The translations under genes were made by a program, and so were the position numbers. Below the pieces are notes generated by a model that saw only the letters and a list, made by a program, of their open reading frames with translations, did no database searches and was not told the DNA's origin. A stretch of 64,000 nt of DNA from the NCBI RefSeq assembly GCF_017963645.1, contig NZ_JAGMWN010000001.1, forward strand, positions 558,001 through 622,000, written 5' to 3'. Below are positions 1-9,500 of this stretch, one piece after another (position 1 is the stretch's first letter; each line of letters begins with the position of its first letter). The DNA comes from Marivibrio halodurans (lineage in GTDB: Bacteria > Pseudomonadota > Alphaproteobacteria > UBA8366 > Aestuariispiraceae).

Positions 1-1
1 C

Positions 2-166
2 ATGGAAGCGGCCAAACGCAAGCTCCGCGCGGAGGACGGCGAATCCGACGCCGATCGGGACATCAAGGCCGGCGAACGCGCCCTGCGGGAGGTCGAACGC
101 GCGCTCGACAGCCTCGCGCCGGCACCGGCGGCCGGGCCGAGCGTGACGGTCGACCTTCTGGCCTGA
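2..166 (+). CDS. C-terminal end of an unidentified protein (cut by window edge)
   Basis: An open frame runs from the window edge to a TGA at 164-166 and gives 54 residues rich in Glu, Arg and Ala, ending SVTVDLLA. An ATG lies at position 2, but the codon choice and lack of visible upstream sequence make this more likely the tail of a longer gene. The charged helical stretch (RALREVERALDSL) could be a coiled coil. It is followed by a strong hairpin that could terminate its transcript. I do not recognise the family. The frame itself is fairly secure because of high-GC third positions; its identity is not. Confidence 0.5.
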   Translation: MEAAKRKLRAEDGESDADRDIKAGERALREVERALDSLAPAPAAGPSVTVDLLA

Positions 167-219
167 CGAACGGCTTCCCCCGCGCCACCGTCCAATAGGC
201 ACCCTCTCCACCGAAAACG

Positions 220-252
220 AAACCGCCCGGGCCGTTCGGCGCCGGGCGGTTT
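220..252. terminator. Bidirectional rho-independent terminator
   Basis: An 11 bp perfect stem (AAACCGCCCGG / CCGGGCGGTTT) with a 10-11 nt loop is followed by TTTT on the plus strand and by a T-rich run on the minus strand. It lies between the 3' ends of the partial plus-strand gene (ends 166) and rpoZ (minus strand, ends 294), so it can serve both convergent transcripts. Confidence 0.85.
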
Positions 253-293
253 TAAAACGATCGATTTCAAGGGGCGCGGCGCGCCCCGCGCCC

Positions 294-707
294 TCAATCC
301 TCGCGGTCGGAGGGGTCGACATCCTCGAACATCGCCTCGGCGGCGGCCTTGGCTTCGGCGGCATCGCCCTCGCCTTCCTCGCCTTCCGGACGGGACTGAC
401 CGGACGTGCCCTCGCTCTCCTCGCTCAACAGCGCGGCGGCGGCCATTTCCAGCATGTCCTCCTCCTCGGGTTCGTCCTGCTCGATATGCTTCTGCAGGCC
501 ACGCACGAGGGAATCCTTCAGATACTCGGTATCCAGCTTATCCTCGGCGATCTCGCGCAACGCGACGACCGGGTTCTTGTCGCGATCGCGGTCGACCTGC
601 AGTTCGCTGCCGTTGGCGATATCGCGGCTGCGTTGTCCGGCCATCAGGACAAGCTCGAACCGGTTCGGAACCTTCTCTACGCAATCCTCGACGGTAACGC
701 GTGCCAT
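294..707 (-). CDS. rpoZ: RNA polymerase omega subunit
   Basis: The 137-residue product begins [20 protein letters not shown] and contains [19 protein letters not shown], the conserved N-terminal core of omega. Omega chaperones the beta' subunit into RNA polymerase and in proteobacteria contributes to the ppGpp site. The C-terminal ~60 residues are an acidic, low-complexity tail ([17 protein letters not shown] and onward), common in alphaproteobacterial omegas. A longer frame exists upstream to 884, but the family start and the MARVT sequence place the start at 707. The gene ends just before a bidirectional terminator. It is read divergently from the NYN-domain gene at 1104. Confidence 0.95.
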   Translation of the reverse strand: MARVTVEDCVEKVPNRFELVLMAGQRSRDIANGSELQVDRDRDKNPVVALREIAEDKLDTEYLKDSLVRGLQKHIEQDEPEEEDMLEMAAAALLSEESEGTSGQSRPEGEEGEGDAAEAKAAAEAMFEDVDPSDRED

Positions 708-1103
708 GAACGGTCCTCTCAAGCGCTGCGGCGCGGCGGGCATCCGATGGGTTCCGGCCGATCCGTGTCCCCGGCCGTATCCATCGCTCCCGTCGCGCGA
801 TTCTTGGGTCTCCAGCCGGCGCGCGCGAAGCCGCGCATCACCCGGCAAGTGCCGGACTATAGGCAGGCCGCCCACCCGATGCAACCCCGCCGCGCCATCT
901 CCGACAGGCGGCTGGCCTCACGATTTCATGAAAATGGCGCTTTTCGGAACGTCTTGTGTCGCATCCCCCCGGCGTATAGAGATGCGCTTATCCGAAGCGG
1001 CGGCGGGGCTCGCCCACGGCAATTTGCTACTTTCACCTAATTTCCGTTTCAGCCCCGTTCGGATTACACGGAAATCGATCGCGCGTAAGGAGATCGCAGG
1101 CAT
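708..1103. other. Intergenic region between divergent rpoZ and NYN gene; no gene seen
   Basis: No frame here has convincing coding character; the ORFs that cross it are shadows. It must hold the divergent promoters for rpoZ and the NYN gene. A clear ribosome binding site (AAGGAG, 1087-1092) precedes the ATG at 1104 with an 11 nt gap. I could not assign -35/-10 boxes with confidence. Confidence 0.6.
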
Positions 1104-1829
1104 ATGAAGCTCGGCATTTACCAGTTCGAGAAGCTCGGAATATTCATCGACGGCTCGAACCTCTACTCCGCCGCGAAGAGCCTTGGTTTCGATATCGACT
1201 ATAAGAAACTCCTGGAACTATTTCGTGGCGAGGGTCGGCTGATCCGCGCCTTCTACTACACCGCGCTGTTCGAGGATCAGGAATATTCCCCGATCCGCCC
1301 GCTGGTCGATTGGCTCGACTATAACGGCTATACCATGGTCACCAAGCCGGCGAAGGAATTCACCGACGCCCAGGGCCGCCGCAAGGTCAAGGGCAACATG
1401 GACATGGAACTCGCCATCGACATGTTGCAGATGACGGACCATCTGGATCACGTCGTGCTTTTCTCCGGCGACGGTGATTTCCGCAGCCTGGTCGAGGCCG
1501 TGCAGCGCAAGGGCGTGCGCGTCTCGGTCGTCAGCACGATCAAGACCTCGCCGCCGATGATCGCCGACGAATTGCGCCGGCAGGCCGATAACTTCATCGA
1601 GCTTCAGACCCTCGCGGAAGCCATCGCCCGTCACTTCCACAATCAGCGCCCGCCCGTCCGCGCCACGGTCCGTGGCCGCCCGCCCACGGAAGAGATGGAC
1701 GAGGACGAGTATGACGAAGAGGATGAGGACGATTACGACGACGAGGACTATGACGACGAGGATTACGAGGACGATTACGACGACGAGGACAGCGAAGCCA
1801 TCGTCGAACGGACCCCGTCGAAGTCGTAA
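1104..1829 (+). CDS. NYN-domain (LabA/DUF88-type) putative RNase with acidic tail
   Basis: The 241-residue protein has the NYN/PIN-like fold signature: FIDGSNLYSAAKSLG near the N terminus (first catalytic Asp), KGNMDMELAIDML mid-domain, and VVLFSGDGDFRSLVEAV (second acidic cluster, SGDGDF). NYN proteins of the LabA group are predicted metal-dependent ribonucleases. Residues ~180-235 are an extreme Asp/Glu/Tyr tail (DEDEYDEEDEDDYDDEDY) built from short in-frame repeats. AAGGAG at 1087 supports the start. The gene sits between rpoZ and a uracil-DNA glycosylase. Family assignment is strong; substrate is unknown. The tail may mimic nucleic acid or bind cations, which is inference. Confidence 0.85.
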   Translation: MKLGIYQFEKLGIFIDGSNLYSAAKSLGFDIDYKKLLELFRGEGRLIRAFYYTALFEDQEYSPIRPLVDWLDYNGYTMVTKPAKEFTDAQGRRKVKGNMDMELAIDMLQMTDHLDHVVLFSGDGDFRSLVEAVQRKGVRVSVVSTIKTSPPMIADELRRQADNFIELQTLAEAIARHFHNQRPPVRATVRGRPPTEEMDEDEYDEEDEDDYDDEDYDDEDYEDDYDDEDSEAIVERTPSKS

Positions 1830-1870
1830 GACCGTGTTATCCGCCGTTCGATAACTTGCTGTTCGATAGG

Positions 1871-2530
1871 ATGTCCACCTCCTCAGCCGGTTTCGAGAAC
1901 CCGCCAAGCGATTGCCCCCTGTGTCCCCGCCTGGTCGAATTCCGGGCGGGGAACCAGGCCGCCCATCCCGATTTCCACAACGCCCCGGTCGCGAGTTTCG
2001 GACCGATCGACGCGCGTCTTCTGGTCCTGGGGCTGGCCCCTGGGCTGAAGGGCGCGAACGCGACCGGGCGTCCCTTCACCGGGGACTATGCGGGCGATCT
2101 GCTTTACGACACGCTGCTTCGCCACGGCTTCGCGCGCGGGACCTACGCCAAGCATGCCGGGGACGGTTTGACCCTGGTCGATTGCCGGATCGCCAATGCG
2201 GTCCGCTGCGTGCCGCCGCAGAACAAGCCGACGCCGAAGGAAATCGCCACCTGCCGGCCCTTCCTGGTGCGGGAGTTGTCGGCGATGACGGAACTTACCG
2301 CGATCCTCTGCCTCGGCCGGATCGCGCACGAGACGGCATTGCGCACGCTTGGCCACAAGCTGAAGGATCATCCCTTCGCCCATGGCGCCGGGCATGCGGT
2401 CATGCTGCCGACCGGCGCGCGGGTGACGCTGGTCGATAGCTATCACTGCTCGCGCTACAATACGAATACGGGCCGTTTGACGGTGGCGATGTTCGACGCG
2501 GTCTTCGAAAGGCTCAAGCAGGCGCTTTAG
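1871..2530 (+). CDS. Uracil-DNA glycosylase, family 5 (UdgB-like)
   Basis: The product (219 residues from the ATG at 1871; a TTG 15 bases upstream is possible) carries LVLGLAPGLKGANATGRPF followed by TGD, the motif-A region of family 5 UDGs, and SYHCSRYNTNTGRL near the C terminus as motif B. Cysteines arranged as CPLC near residue 16, then C-x(7)-C around DCRIANAVRC and a further Cys in the ATCRPF segment, fit the 4Fe-4S cluster of family 4/5 enzymes. These enzymes excise uracil and other deaminated bases from DNA. The TAG stop is the first three bases of the palindromic element that follows. The gene converges on smpB. Confidence 0.85.
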   Translation: MSTSSAGFENPPSDCPLCPRLVEFRAGNQAAHPDFHNAPVASFGPIDARLLVLGLAPGLKGANATGRPFTGDYAGDLLYDTLLRHGFARGTYAKHAGDGLTLVDCRIANAVRCVPPQNKPTPKEIATCRPFLVRELSAMTELTAILCLGRIAHETALRTLGHKLKDHPFAHGAGHAVMLPTGARVTLVDSYHCSRYNTNTGRLTVAMFDAVFERLKQAL

Positions 2531-2797
2531 AGCGTGTCGCGTTGATTTGGATCCGCCTGAGATCGGGTTTCCGGCCCACGGTCCCATGGGGAGAGGGAGC
2601 GCCGGCGATGCGGGGCATCGTCAAGCGCGCTCGACGCGGTCCGGGAGCCCGGAAAACCGACCGGAAGCGCCGCCTTCGGCTCCCTGATCGTCGTCGCGCC
2701 CCGCTTCCGATGCCCCGCATCGCCGCGCGAGCCGCTCCTAGTCCAAGAAACCGAATGCGGCGTCTCAGGTGATTCCAAATCAACGCGACACGCTCTA
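2528..2797. repeat. Nested palindromic element A between convergent genes
   Basis: The element has a perfect 24 bp outer inverted repeat (2528-2551 and 2774-2797; begins TAGAGCGTGTCGCGTTGA) that continues imperfectly inward. A perfect 17 bp inner inverted repeat (GGCGATGCGGGGCATCG at 2604-2620, complement at 2708-2724) lies inside it. No convincing coding capacity is present. The TAG at each tip is the stop codon of the flanking gene: UDG at 2528-2530 on plus, smpB at 2797-2795 on minus. The inner core is shared with a second element at 43822-44084. It looks like a non-autonomous, REP/MITE-like element that may also terminate both transcripts. Confidence 0.85.
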
Positions 2798-3280
2798 ACC
2801 GTATTCCTTCATGACCTGCGCCTTCTTGCGCTGCCAATCGCGCTGCTTGATCGTCTCGCGCTTGTCGACCTGACGCTTGCCCTTGCCGAGACCGAGGGCG
2901 AGCTTGCAGATCCCCCGATTGTTGAAATAGAGCCGCAGCGGTACGAGCGTATAGCCACCCTGCTTCGCCGCCCCCAGGAACTTGTCCCGCTCCCGCTTGT
3001 GCAGCAACAGCTTGCGCGCGCGTTTCGGCTCGTGCTGGAACTTCGCCGGGGCGTTCGGGTAATCCCCGATATGGACGTTGAAGAGATACATCTCCCCGTC
3101 CTTCGGCCCGGCATAGGCATCGGACAGATTCACCGTCCCCCGGCGAAGGCTCTTCACCTCCGTGCCGAGGAGTTGGAGGCCGGCCTCGACCTCCTCCTCG
3201 ATCTCGTAGTCGAACTTGGCCCGCCGATTGACCGAAATCGTGCCGGTCGAGGTCAGCGTGCTCCGTTTCTTCTGAGCCAT
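2795..3280 (-). CDS. smpB: SsrA (tmRNA)-binding protein SmpB
   Basis: The 161-residue product matches SmpB along its length: SVNRRAKFDYEIEEEVEAG, LLGTEVKSLRRGTVNLSDAY, and the basic C-terminal tail DKRETIKQRDWQRKK that inserts into the mRNA channel. SmpB delivers tmRNA to stalled ribosomes for trans-translation. It lies 46 bases downstream of dapA on the same strand, so the two are probably cotranscribed. The last codon before the stop is followed directly by the tip of palindromic element A, which provides the TAG. No ssrA gene is visible in the window. Confidence 0.97.
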   Translation of the reverse strand: MAQKKRSTLTSTGTISVNRRAKFDYEIEEEVEAGLQLLGTEVKSLRRGTVNLSDAYAGPKDGEMYLFNVHIGDYPNAPAKFQHEPKRARKLLLHKRERDKFLGAAKQGGYTLVPLRLYFNNRGICKLALGLGKGKRQVDKRETIKQRDWQRKKAQVMKEYG

Positions 3281-3326
3281 ATCGTCCTCCGGTCGCCCGC
3301 GCGGGCCCCGGCCGGGCGCGTGGGCG

Positions 3327-4214
3327 TCAGATCAGCGCGACCTGACGCAACGCGTCCTCGACCTGGCGCTTGCTGGCATCCGCGATCTCGGTAAGCGGCA
3401 GGCGCGTGCGGCGCGTCGCCTTGCCGAGCAGTTCGGCCGCGTATTTCACCGGCCCCGGCGAGCTTTCGCAGAACAGCGCCGTGTGCAACGGCAGCAGCTT
3501 GTCGCGAATTTCGACATAGGTTTCCATATCGTTCTGCCGCCACGCATTGTGAAGACGCGAGCAGAGATTGGGCGCGACATTGGACGTGACCGAGATGCAG
3601 CCATGCCCGCCCTGGCCAAGGAAGGCGCCGATCGTCGCATCCTCGCCCGAGAGCTGGGAGAACCCCGGCCCGATCGCGACCCGCGTCTTCAGCGGACGGG
3701 TCAGATCGTTGGTCGCGTCCTTCACGCCGACGATCGTGTCGAAATCCCGTGCCAGACGCGCCATCGTCTCGACCGACATGTCGATCACGCTGCGCCCGGG
3801 GATGTTGTAGATGATGATCGGAATATCGACCGCCTCCGCGATCGCCTTGTAGTGCTGATAGAGCCCTTCCTGCGTCGGCTTGTTATAATAGGGCGTGACG
3901 ATCAGCGCGGCGTCCGCGCCGGCGGTCTTGGCATGTTCGGTCAGCCAGATCGCTTCGCGGGTGGAGTTGGACCCCGTGCCGGCGATGACCGGCGCCTTGC
4001 CTTTCGCGACCTCGATGCACAGCTCCACCACGCGGCAATGTTCCGCGTGGCTGAGGGTCGGGGATTCGCCCGTGGTCCCGGTCGGGATCACGGCCTCCGT
4101 CCCCTCCTCGATCTGCCATTCGACGAATTTCTGGAAGGCGGCCTCGTCGACATTGCCTTCCTCGTCCATCGGCGTGATCAGGGCGGTCATCGAGCCCGTG
4201 AACATCGGTGTCAT
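3327..4214 (-). CDS. dapA: 4-hydroxy-tetrahydrodipicolinate synthase
   Basis: This 295-residue class I aldolase condenses pyruvate with aspartate semialdehyde in the lysine/diaminopimelate pathway. Visible family marks are PTGTTGESPTLSH (the TT pair of the proton relay), IIIYNIPGRSVIDM (Tyr of the triad) and IVGVKDAT (Schiff-base Lys). The frame extends to 4247, but ATG at 4214 gives the family-length start MTPMFTGSMTALITPM and is preceded by GGAGA at a good distance. The gene is divergent from the lytic transglycosylase gene at 4585 and upstream of smpB. Confidence 0.97.
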   Translation of the reverse strand: MTPMFTGSMTALITPMDEEGNVDEAAFQKFVEWQIEEGTEAVIPTGTTGESPTLSHAEHCRVVELCIEVAKGKAPVIAGTGSNSTREAIWLTEHAKTAGADAALIVTPYYNKPTQEGLYQHYKAIAEAVDIPIIIYNIPGRSVIDMSVETMARLARDFDTIVGVKDATNDLTRPLKTRVAIGPGFSQLSGEDATIGAFLGQGGHGCISVTSNVAPNLCSRLHNAWRQNDMETYVEIRDKLLPLHTALFCESSPGPVKYAAELLGKATRRTRLPLTEIADASKRQVEDALRQVALI

Positions 4215-4396
4215 CGCGAAGTCTCCATCGCCTAAATTATATCGCAAGGGCGGGTAGTCTTCTGGAATTAAGTGGTTCGTTGCGCGCCGGCGCCACGCGC
4301 CGGGCCGCCGCGACTCGCCCAGCGCGACAGGGCGCGGACTTTAATCGCCCGGTCCGCCCCGAACAAGCCGCTTTCCCGGGCGTTTGACGCTGTCCC

Positions 4397-4426
4397 TTGC
4401 ATATCGGCGCGATTGGTTCCTACACT
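4397..4426 (+). promoter_or_regulatory. Candidate sigma-70-like promoter for the lytic transglycosylase
   Basis: TTGCAT (4397-4402) and TACACT (4421-4426) are separated by 18 bp and point towards the gene at 4585, leaving a leader of about 150 nt. The match is moderate and read by eye; the rest of the 370 bp gap between dapA and this gene shows no gene. Confidence 0.3.
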
Positions 4427-4584
4427 GTCACACGATCCGGTCGATCAAGGATTCGATCGGAGGATTCCGAGGGGCAAGGAAAGTATCGGGCGGTCCTGGC
4501 CATGATGGCGCCTTCGCGCCGCGGCCGGTATCGTCCACCGTGCAAACCGCGACCATGTAACCGCGAACGCCTGGGCGAGAAGAA

Positions 4585-6579
4585 TTGACGCCACGACGAT
4601 TGCTCCCGACGTCGATCGCGACCGCCGCGCTCCTGCTCGTGCTCACCTTTATTGCCTCCGATCGGATCGCACGGGCCGACGCGCTGCCGGCCGCGCTGAC
4701 CGAGGATGACGCGGCGGAATACGAGCTGGCCTTCCGTGCCCTCGACCGCGGGCGGTGGGAGGCGGCGCTGCGCCATGCCGGGCGCGCCGAGGAGGATTTG
4801 CCGCGCCAGGCCGTGATCTGGCTCTGCCATCAAAGCCTCGATTGCCCGTCCAGTTTCGGTGAGATCACCCGTTTCGTCGAAACCCACCCGGCGTGGCCGC
4901 GCCTCGACCGGCTGCGCCGGCGGGCGGAGGAAGCACTAGGCCACGCCGTGCCGGACGCCCGTATCCTCGACTGGTTCGCGGCTTATCCGCCACTGACCAG
5001 CGTCGGCACGATCCATTATCTGCGCGCGCTCGAACGCACGGGCGACCGCCCGCGCCTGCGTCGGGAGGCGCGGGCGATCTGGCGCACCACCTTGATGGGC
5101 TATTCCGACGAGCATGAATTCCGCCAGCGCTATCGCGATTTGCTGAGCGATCAGGACGAGATCGACCGGCTGGAGTGGTTGCTCTGGGAAGGGCATGTCG
5201 AAAGCGCGACCCGGCAGGCACGCCGCGTGCCCCGCGCCTATCGCGACCTGGCGGAGGCGCGCATCCTCCTGCGCACCATGCGCGGCGGCGTCGATGCCGC
5301 GATCGCGCGCGTGGTGCCGGACCTCGCCGATCATCCGGGGCTGGTCTATGAACGGCTGCGATGGCGGCGGAAGAAGGGCCGCGACGAGGAGGCCGGCAAT
5401 CTGCTGCGCTGGCCGGAGATGCAGACGGTGCGCCCCGACCTCTGGTGGCAGGAACGCGCGATCCTGGCGCGCCGTGCCTTCTCCGACGGGGAAATCAGCC
5501 GTGCCTACCGGCTTGCCGCCGATCACGGCACCAACGACGGCGCCGACTTCGCGGAGGCTGAGTGGTTCGCCGGCTGGGTGGCCCTGCGGTTCCTGCGCGA
5601 CCCGGAGATGGCCTTCCCCCATTTCCGGCGCATGTTCGAGCGCGTCTCCTATCCCGTCAGCTTGAGCCGCGCCGCCTATTGGGCGGGCCGCGCGGCCGAG
5701 AACGGCGGCAAGCCGGAGGTCGCCCATCAATGGTACGCGGAGGCCGCCAAGCACAGTTCCAGTTTCTACGGCCAGATCGCGGCCCTGAAACTGCCCGCGG
5801 GGGAGCGTCCCGGTCTTCCGGTCGAGCCCAACCCAACGGCGACCCAGGTTCAAGCCTTCGAGTCCGGCCAGATGGTCAAGTTGATCCGGATGCTGCAACA
5901 GGTCGGCGCGGAGGACACGGTACGGGTCTTCATCGACCACATGTCGGAGAACCTGAACGACCCGATCAATTTCACGCTGCTGGCCGGGCTTGCCAGGGAT
6001 ATCGGACGGAACGACCTCGCCGTGCGGGTATCGCGGGAAGCGATCAAGGACGGGGTCATCCTCTCCGGCACGGGCTATCCCGCGCTCGACATGGATGGCA
6101 GTCAGATCGCCGATACGACCATCGTCCACGGCCTGATCCGGCAGGAAAGCGGCTTCGACATCGACGCCGAAAGTCATGCCGGCGCGCGCGGCCTGATGCA
6201 GCTGATGCCGGCGACGGCGCGCGTCGTCGCGCGGCGGGAGAACCTGCGTTACGAACGCGATAAGCTTACCGCCGAGCCGCAATTCAACCTACATCTCGGC
6301 ACGGCCTATCTGAAATCATTGCTGGAGCGGTTCGACGGTTATCTGCCGCTGGCGCTCGCGGCCTATAACGCCGGTCCCAACCGCGCGCGCCGCTGGGCGG
6401 AGGAATTCGGCGACCCGCGTGGCATGACGCTGGAGGATCAGATCGACTGGATCGAGAGCATCCCCTATCCGGAGACCCGCAATTACGTCCAGCGCGTGAT
6501 GGAGGGGATCACCGTCTATCGCCAACGTGCCGCCGGGCGGCATGTGGCGTTGCGCCTCACCTCGGCCGCGGGTTATTGA
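4585..6579 (+). CDS. Soluble lytic murein transglycosylase (Slt70 family)
   Basis: The 664-residue periplasmic enzyme cleaves peptidoglycan glycan strands to 1,6-anhydro-muropeptides. An N-terminal signal sequence (LLPTSIATAALLLVLTFIASD, then ARA-DA) is followed by a long helical superhelix region (residues ~40-480). The SLT catalytic domain follows at ~500-650: GLIRQESGFDIDAESHAGA with the catalytic Glu of the QES motif, then GLMQLMPATA, and LALAAYNAGPNRARRW. The start is TTG at 4585; no ATG lies closer to the signal peptide. The gene is divergent from dapA, a common arrangement in related alphaproteobacteria. It ends 12 bases before the convergent ABC-type gene. Confidence 0.93.
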   Translation: MTPRRLLPTSIATAALLLVLTFIASDRIARADALPAALTEDDAAEYELAFRALDRGRWEAALRHAGRAEEDLPRQAVIWLCHQSLDCPSSFGEITRFVETHPAWPRLDRLRRRAEEALGHAVPDARILDWFAAYPPLTSVGTIHYLRALERTGDRPRLRREARAIWRTTLMGYSDEHEFRQRYRDLLSDQDEIDRLEWLLWEGHVESATRQARRVPRAYRDLAEARILLRTMRGGVDAAIARVVPDLADHPGLVYERLRWRRKKGRDEEAGNLLRWPEMQTVRPDLWWQERAILARRAFSDGEISRAYRLAADHGTNDGADFAEAEWFAGWVALRFLRDPEMAFPHFRRMFERVSYPVSLSRAAYWAGRAAENGGKPEVAHQWYAEAAKHSSSFYGQIAALKLPAGERPGLPVEPNPTATQVQAFESGQMVKLIRMLQQVGAEDTVRVFIDHMSENLNDPINFTLLAGLARDIGRNDLAVRVSREAIKDGVILSGTGYPALDMDGSQIADTTIVHGLIRQESGFDIDAESHAGARGLMQLMPATARVVARRENLRYERDKLTAEPQFNLHLGTAYLKSLLERFDGYLPLALAAYNAGPNRARRWAEEFGDPRGMTLEDQIDWIESIPYPETRNYVQRVMEGITVYRQRAAGRHVALRLTSAAGY

Positions 6580-6591
6580 GGCGCGCCGTCC

Positions 6592-9500
6592 TCACGACCC
6601 TTTCAGCGTAGCCAGTTCGTCCCGCGTGGTGTTCAACTGATCCGTCGTCAGGATCAGGCGGCGCCCCAGATCGCGGGTCATCTCGAAGGAGAAATAAGGG
6701 TCCTGGCGCGCCAGTTCGGTGAAGACCTCGCGATTGAGGCGCAACGCCGTGGTCGGCCGCAGCGCCCGCACGGTGGCCGAGCGTTTGGCGTCGTTCAGCA
6801 GGGCCAATTCTCCGACCAGCCGGTTTTGATCAAGGGTGAAGAGCACCTTCTCCGTCGCCCCCTCCCCGACCAGGACTTCCGCCTCGCCCTCGAGGATGAC
6901 ATAGGCGGCGTCGCCGTCATCGCCCTCGCGCATCAGGATCTCGCCGGGTTCGTAATGCTTACGCTCGCTGGTGAAGGCCAGGAACTTGAGGCGCGTCGGA
7001 TCCAGATTGGCGAACAACGGCAAATGCTGGAGCGCGCGCGCCTCCACCGCCAGGGCCGCGTCCTCCCCACTCCCGTCCTCCCCACTCCCGTCCTCCGGGG
7101 AGGGCGTCTCGGCGGTCTCGGGGGCCGCCACCGGCGATGCCCCGCCCTCACCCCCGACGCGTTCCTCCGTCACGCGGCCGTTACGGATGCGCAGCACCTG
7201 CTCCACCTCGATCCCTTCCGGCGGGGCTCCGCCGACGGCGATCACGGTCGCGCCGCCCGCGGCCTCGCGCACGGCCGGCATGATGCGCGCGCGCGCCTCC
7301 GCGTCCAGCGCGCTCATCGGATCGCTCAGGATCAGGATCGCCGGACGCTTCACCAGATTGCGCACGAGATTGAGCTTCTGGCGCTGTGCGCCCGACAGAC
7401 GTCCCCCGCTGATTCCGACCTGGAAGTCGAAGGCCACGCGCACGATGGCGCGGCGCAGATCGAGATCGTCGCACAGCTCCGCCACCACCGCCTCGACCCG
7501 GTCGGTGGCGTCCGACCGGCCATGAACGATGCGGCCGAACAGAATATTGTCGAGGATAGTGAGCCCGCGATTATAGCGTGCGGGATCGAAGGGCTCGACC
7601 TTGCCGCCGGGCTTGAAGACCTCCGGGTTCTCCGCATGCAGGGTCCGGCGCAAGTCGACCAGGGTCGCCTGCATCGCCTCGTCGATCAGGCCGAGGCGAT
7701 GGCGCTGCACCACCAGCTTGAAGGGCAGGCCCGTGATCTGTCGCCGTTCCTCGTCGGATAGACCGCCCCCTTCGTATCCACCCTTCGCCTTGCGCACCAT
7801 GACCTTGAGGTCGGGCAGCAGATCCTCGTCGATGAAGCTGTATTGCTCGAAGAAGGGATGGCCGGGCGGCAGGTCCTTGAACAGCTCGACCATCAATTCC
7901 GCGCATTTTAGGCCGATCTCGTAGAATTTCGCGATCAGACCGTGACGCTCCAGCAGGTCGCGCACCACCGGGTTCTCGTGCAGCCGGTCGAAGGCCCATT
8001 CCGGCACCGTGGGACGCCCGAACAGGATGTTCCCGGCGACGGAGGAATAGGTGTTGTAGCGTCCCATGTCGTAGGTCTGGACCAGATCGTCGAAGCCGCG
8101 CTCCGCCAGCACCTCGCCGACGTGCCGGCGCGCGGTCATGACCCGTTCGGCAAGGTCCGCCCGTGCCTCCGGATCGATCGTCTGGCGCAGGCCGATGGAG
8201 TACATGTCCTCCTCCATCTCCACCACGCGCAGCAAATCGACCGCCCGCTCGGTCAACGCCTCCCGGTCACGCACGCCGGCCATGGCATAGTCGGTCCAAT
8301 CCCGCGTCGGATCGAACGGGCTGTTGCCGGAGGCTTCGGCCTCCTCGATCTCGCGGCGGCGGGTGTCGTCCTCGCGCTCCTCCTCCGGATCGGGCGGACG
8401 GCGCTGCAGGCCGATGAACATATTGGCCGCGATGGTGCCGTTGAAGAAGGCGGGCTCGCCCGTGGCATAACCGATGCGCGCGCCCGTCACCCCCTCATGC
8501 AGCGTGGCGATATCCCGGTCCCCCACCCTGATCCGGCCGGTGGAGGGAGTCAGCAACCGCGCCAGCAGCCGGCCGACTATTTCCCGGGCCATGCCGCTGG
8601 TGGCGATCACGGCCGTCGTGCCGCCGGCCTTCAGCGTGAAGCTGGCGCCGTCGATCACCCGCGTGCCGTCCTCATCCGCCCAGGTCAGGCTGGACGCCTG
8701 GATGTCGCCGTCCAGCGCCGGCTCCTCCGTCGGCCGGCCTTGCTGCAAGTCCTCTTCCAGCATGCCCGGCGGCGCGAACTGGCCGATCAACTGGTCGTAC
8801 TTGATGCGCGCGTCGGCGAGGCGCTGATAATAATCCAGCAATTCCTTCCAAGGCGCCGCCAGATCCTTGTAGGCCGCGAGCGCGGCCACCAGCGCGCCGA
8901 AACTCAACTCCCCCTGGATCACCAGATAGCCACCGATCGCATAGAAGAAGAAAGGGGTCAGTTGGTTGATGAAGTTGTTCAGGAACTTCATGAAGAACTT
9001 GCGCTGATAGATCTCGAAGCGCACGTCGAAGATCCGGCCGAGACGCCGCGAGATATCCGCCAGCACGTGGCCCACATGGTCGTGCGCGCGCACGTCCTGA
9101 ACCCCCAGCGCGATCTCCCCCACCCGGTTGGAGAGGGAGCGCACATGCTTCACCCGCTCCTTGCCGAGCAGGTTCACCTTGCGCTGCAATTTCGGAATGA
9201 CATAGCCCTGCACCGGAATCAGCGCGAAGGCGGCAAGGCCGAGATAGGGGTCCTGCGCGAACATGAAGGCCATGATCGTCAGGAAGGTGCCGCCCTGGAA
9301 CGCGATCAGCGCGAAGGCGTCGCCGAAGAAACCGCCCAACGGCTCGACCTCGGCCGTCACCATGGTGACGATCTCGCCGGACGATGTCTTCTGGAACTGC
9401 GGTAACGGAAAGCGCAGCGTGCGCGCGACCAGCACGAAGCGGAGCCGGCGCAGCAACCGCTCCGCCATCACCCCCTTATAGGTGTTGATGCGCATCTTGA

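Noticed and set aside
1856-1870. TTG start for the uracil-DNA glycosylase
   Set aside because: ATG at 1871 gives a normal family N terminus; no better ribosome binding site supports the TTG.
2542-2837. Small ORFs inside palindromic element A
   Set aside because: They arise from the inverted repeats, occur on both strands and have no family signature.
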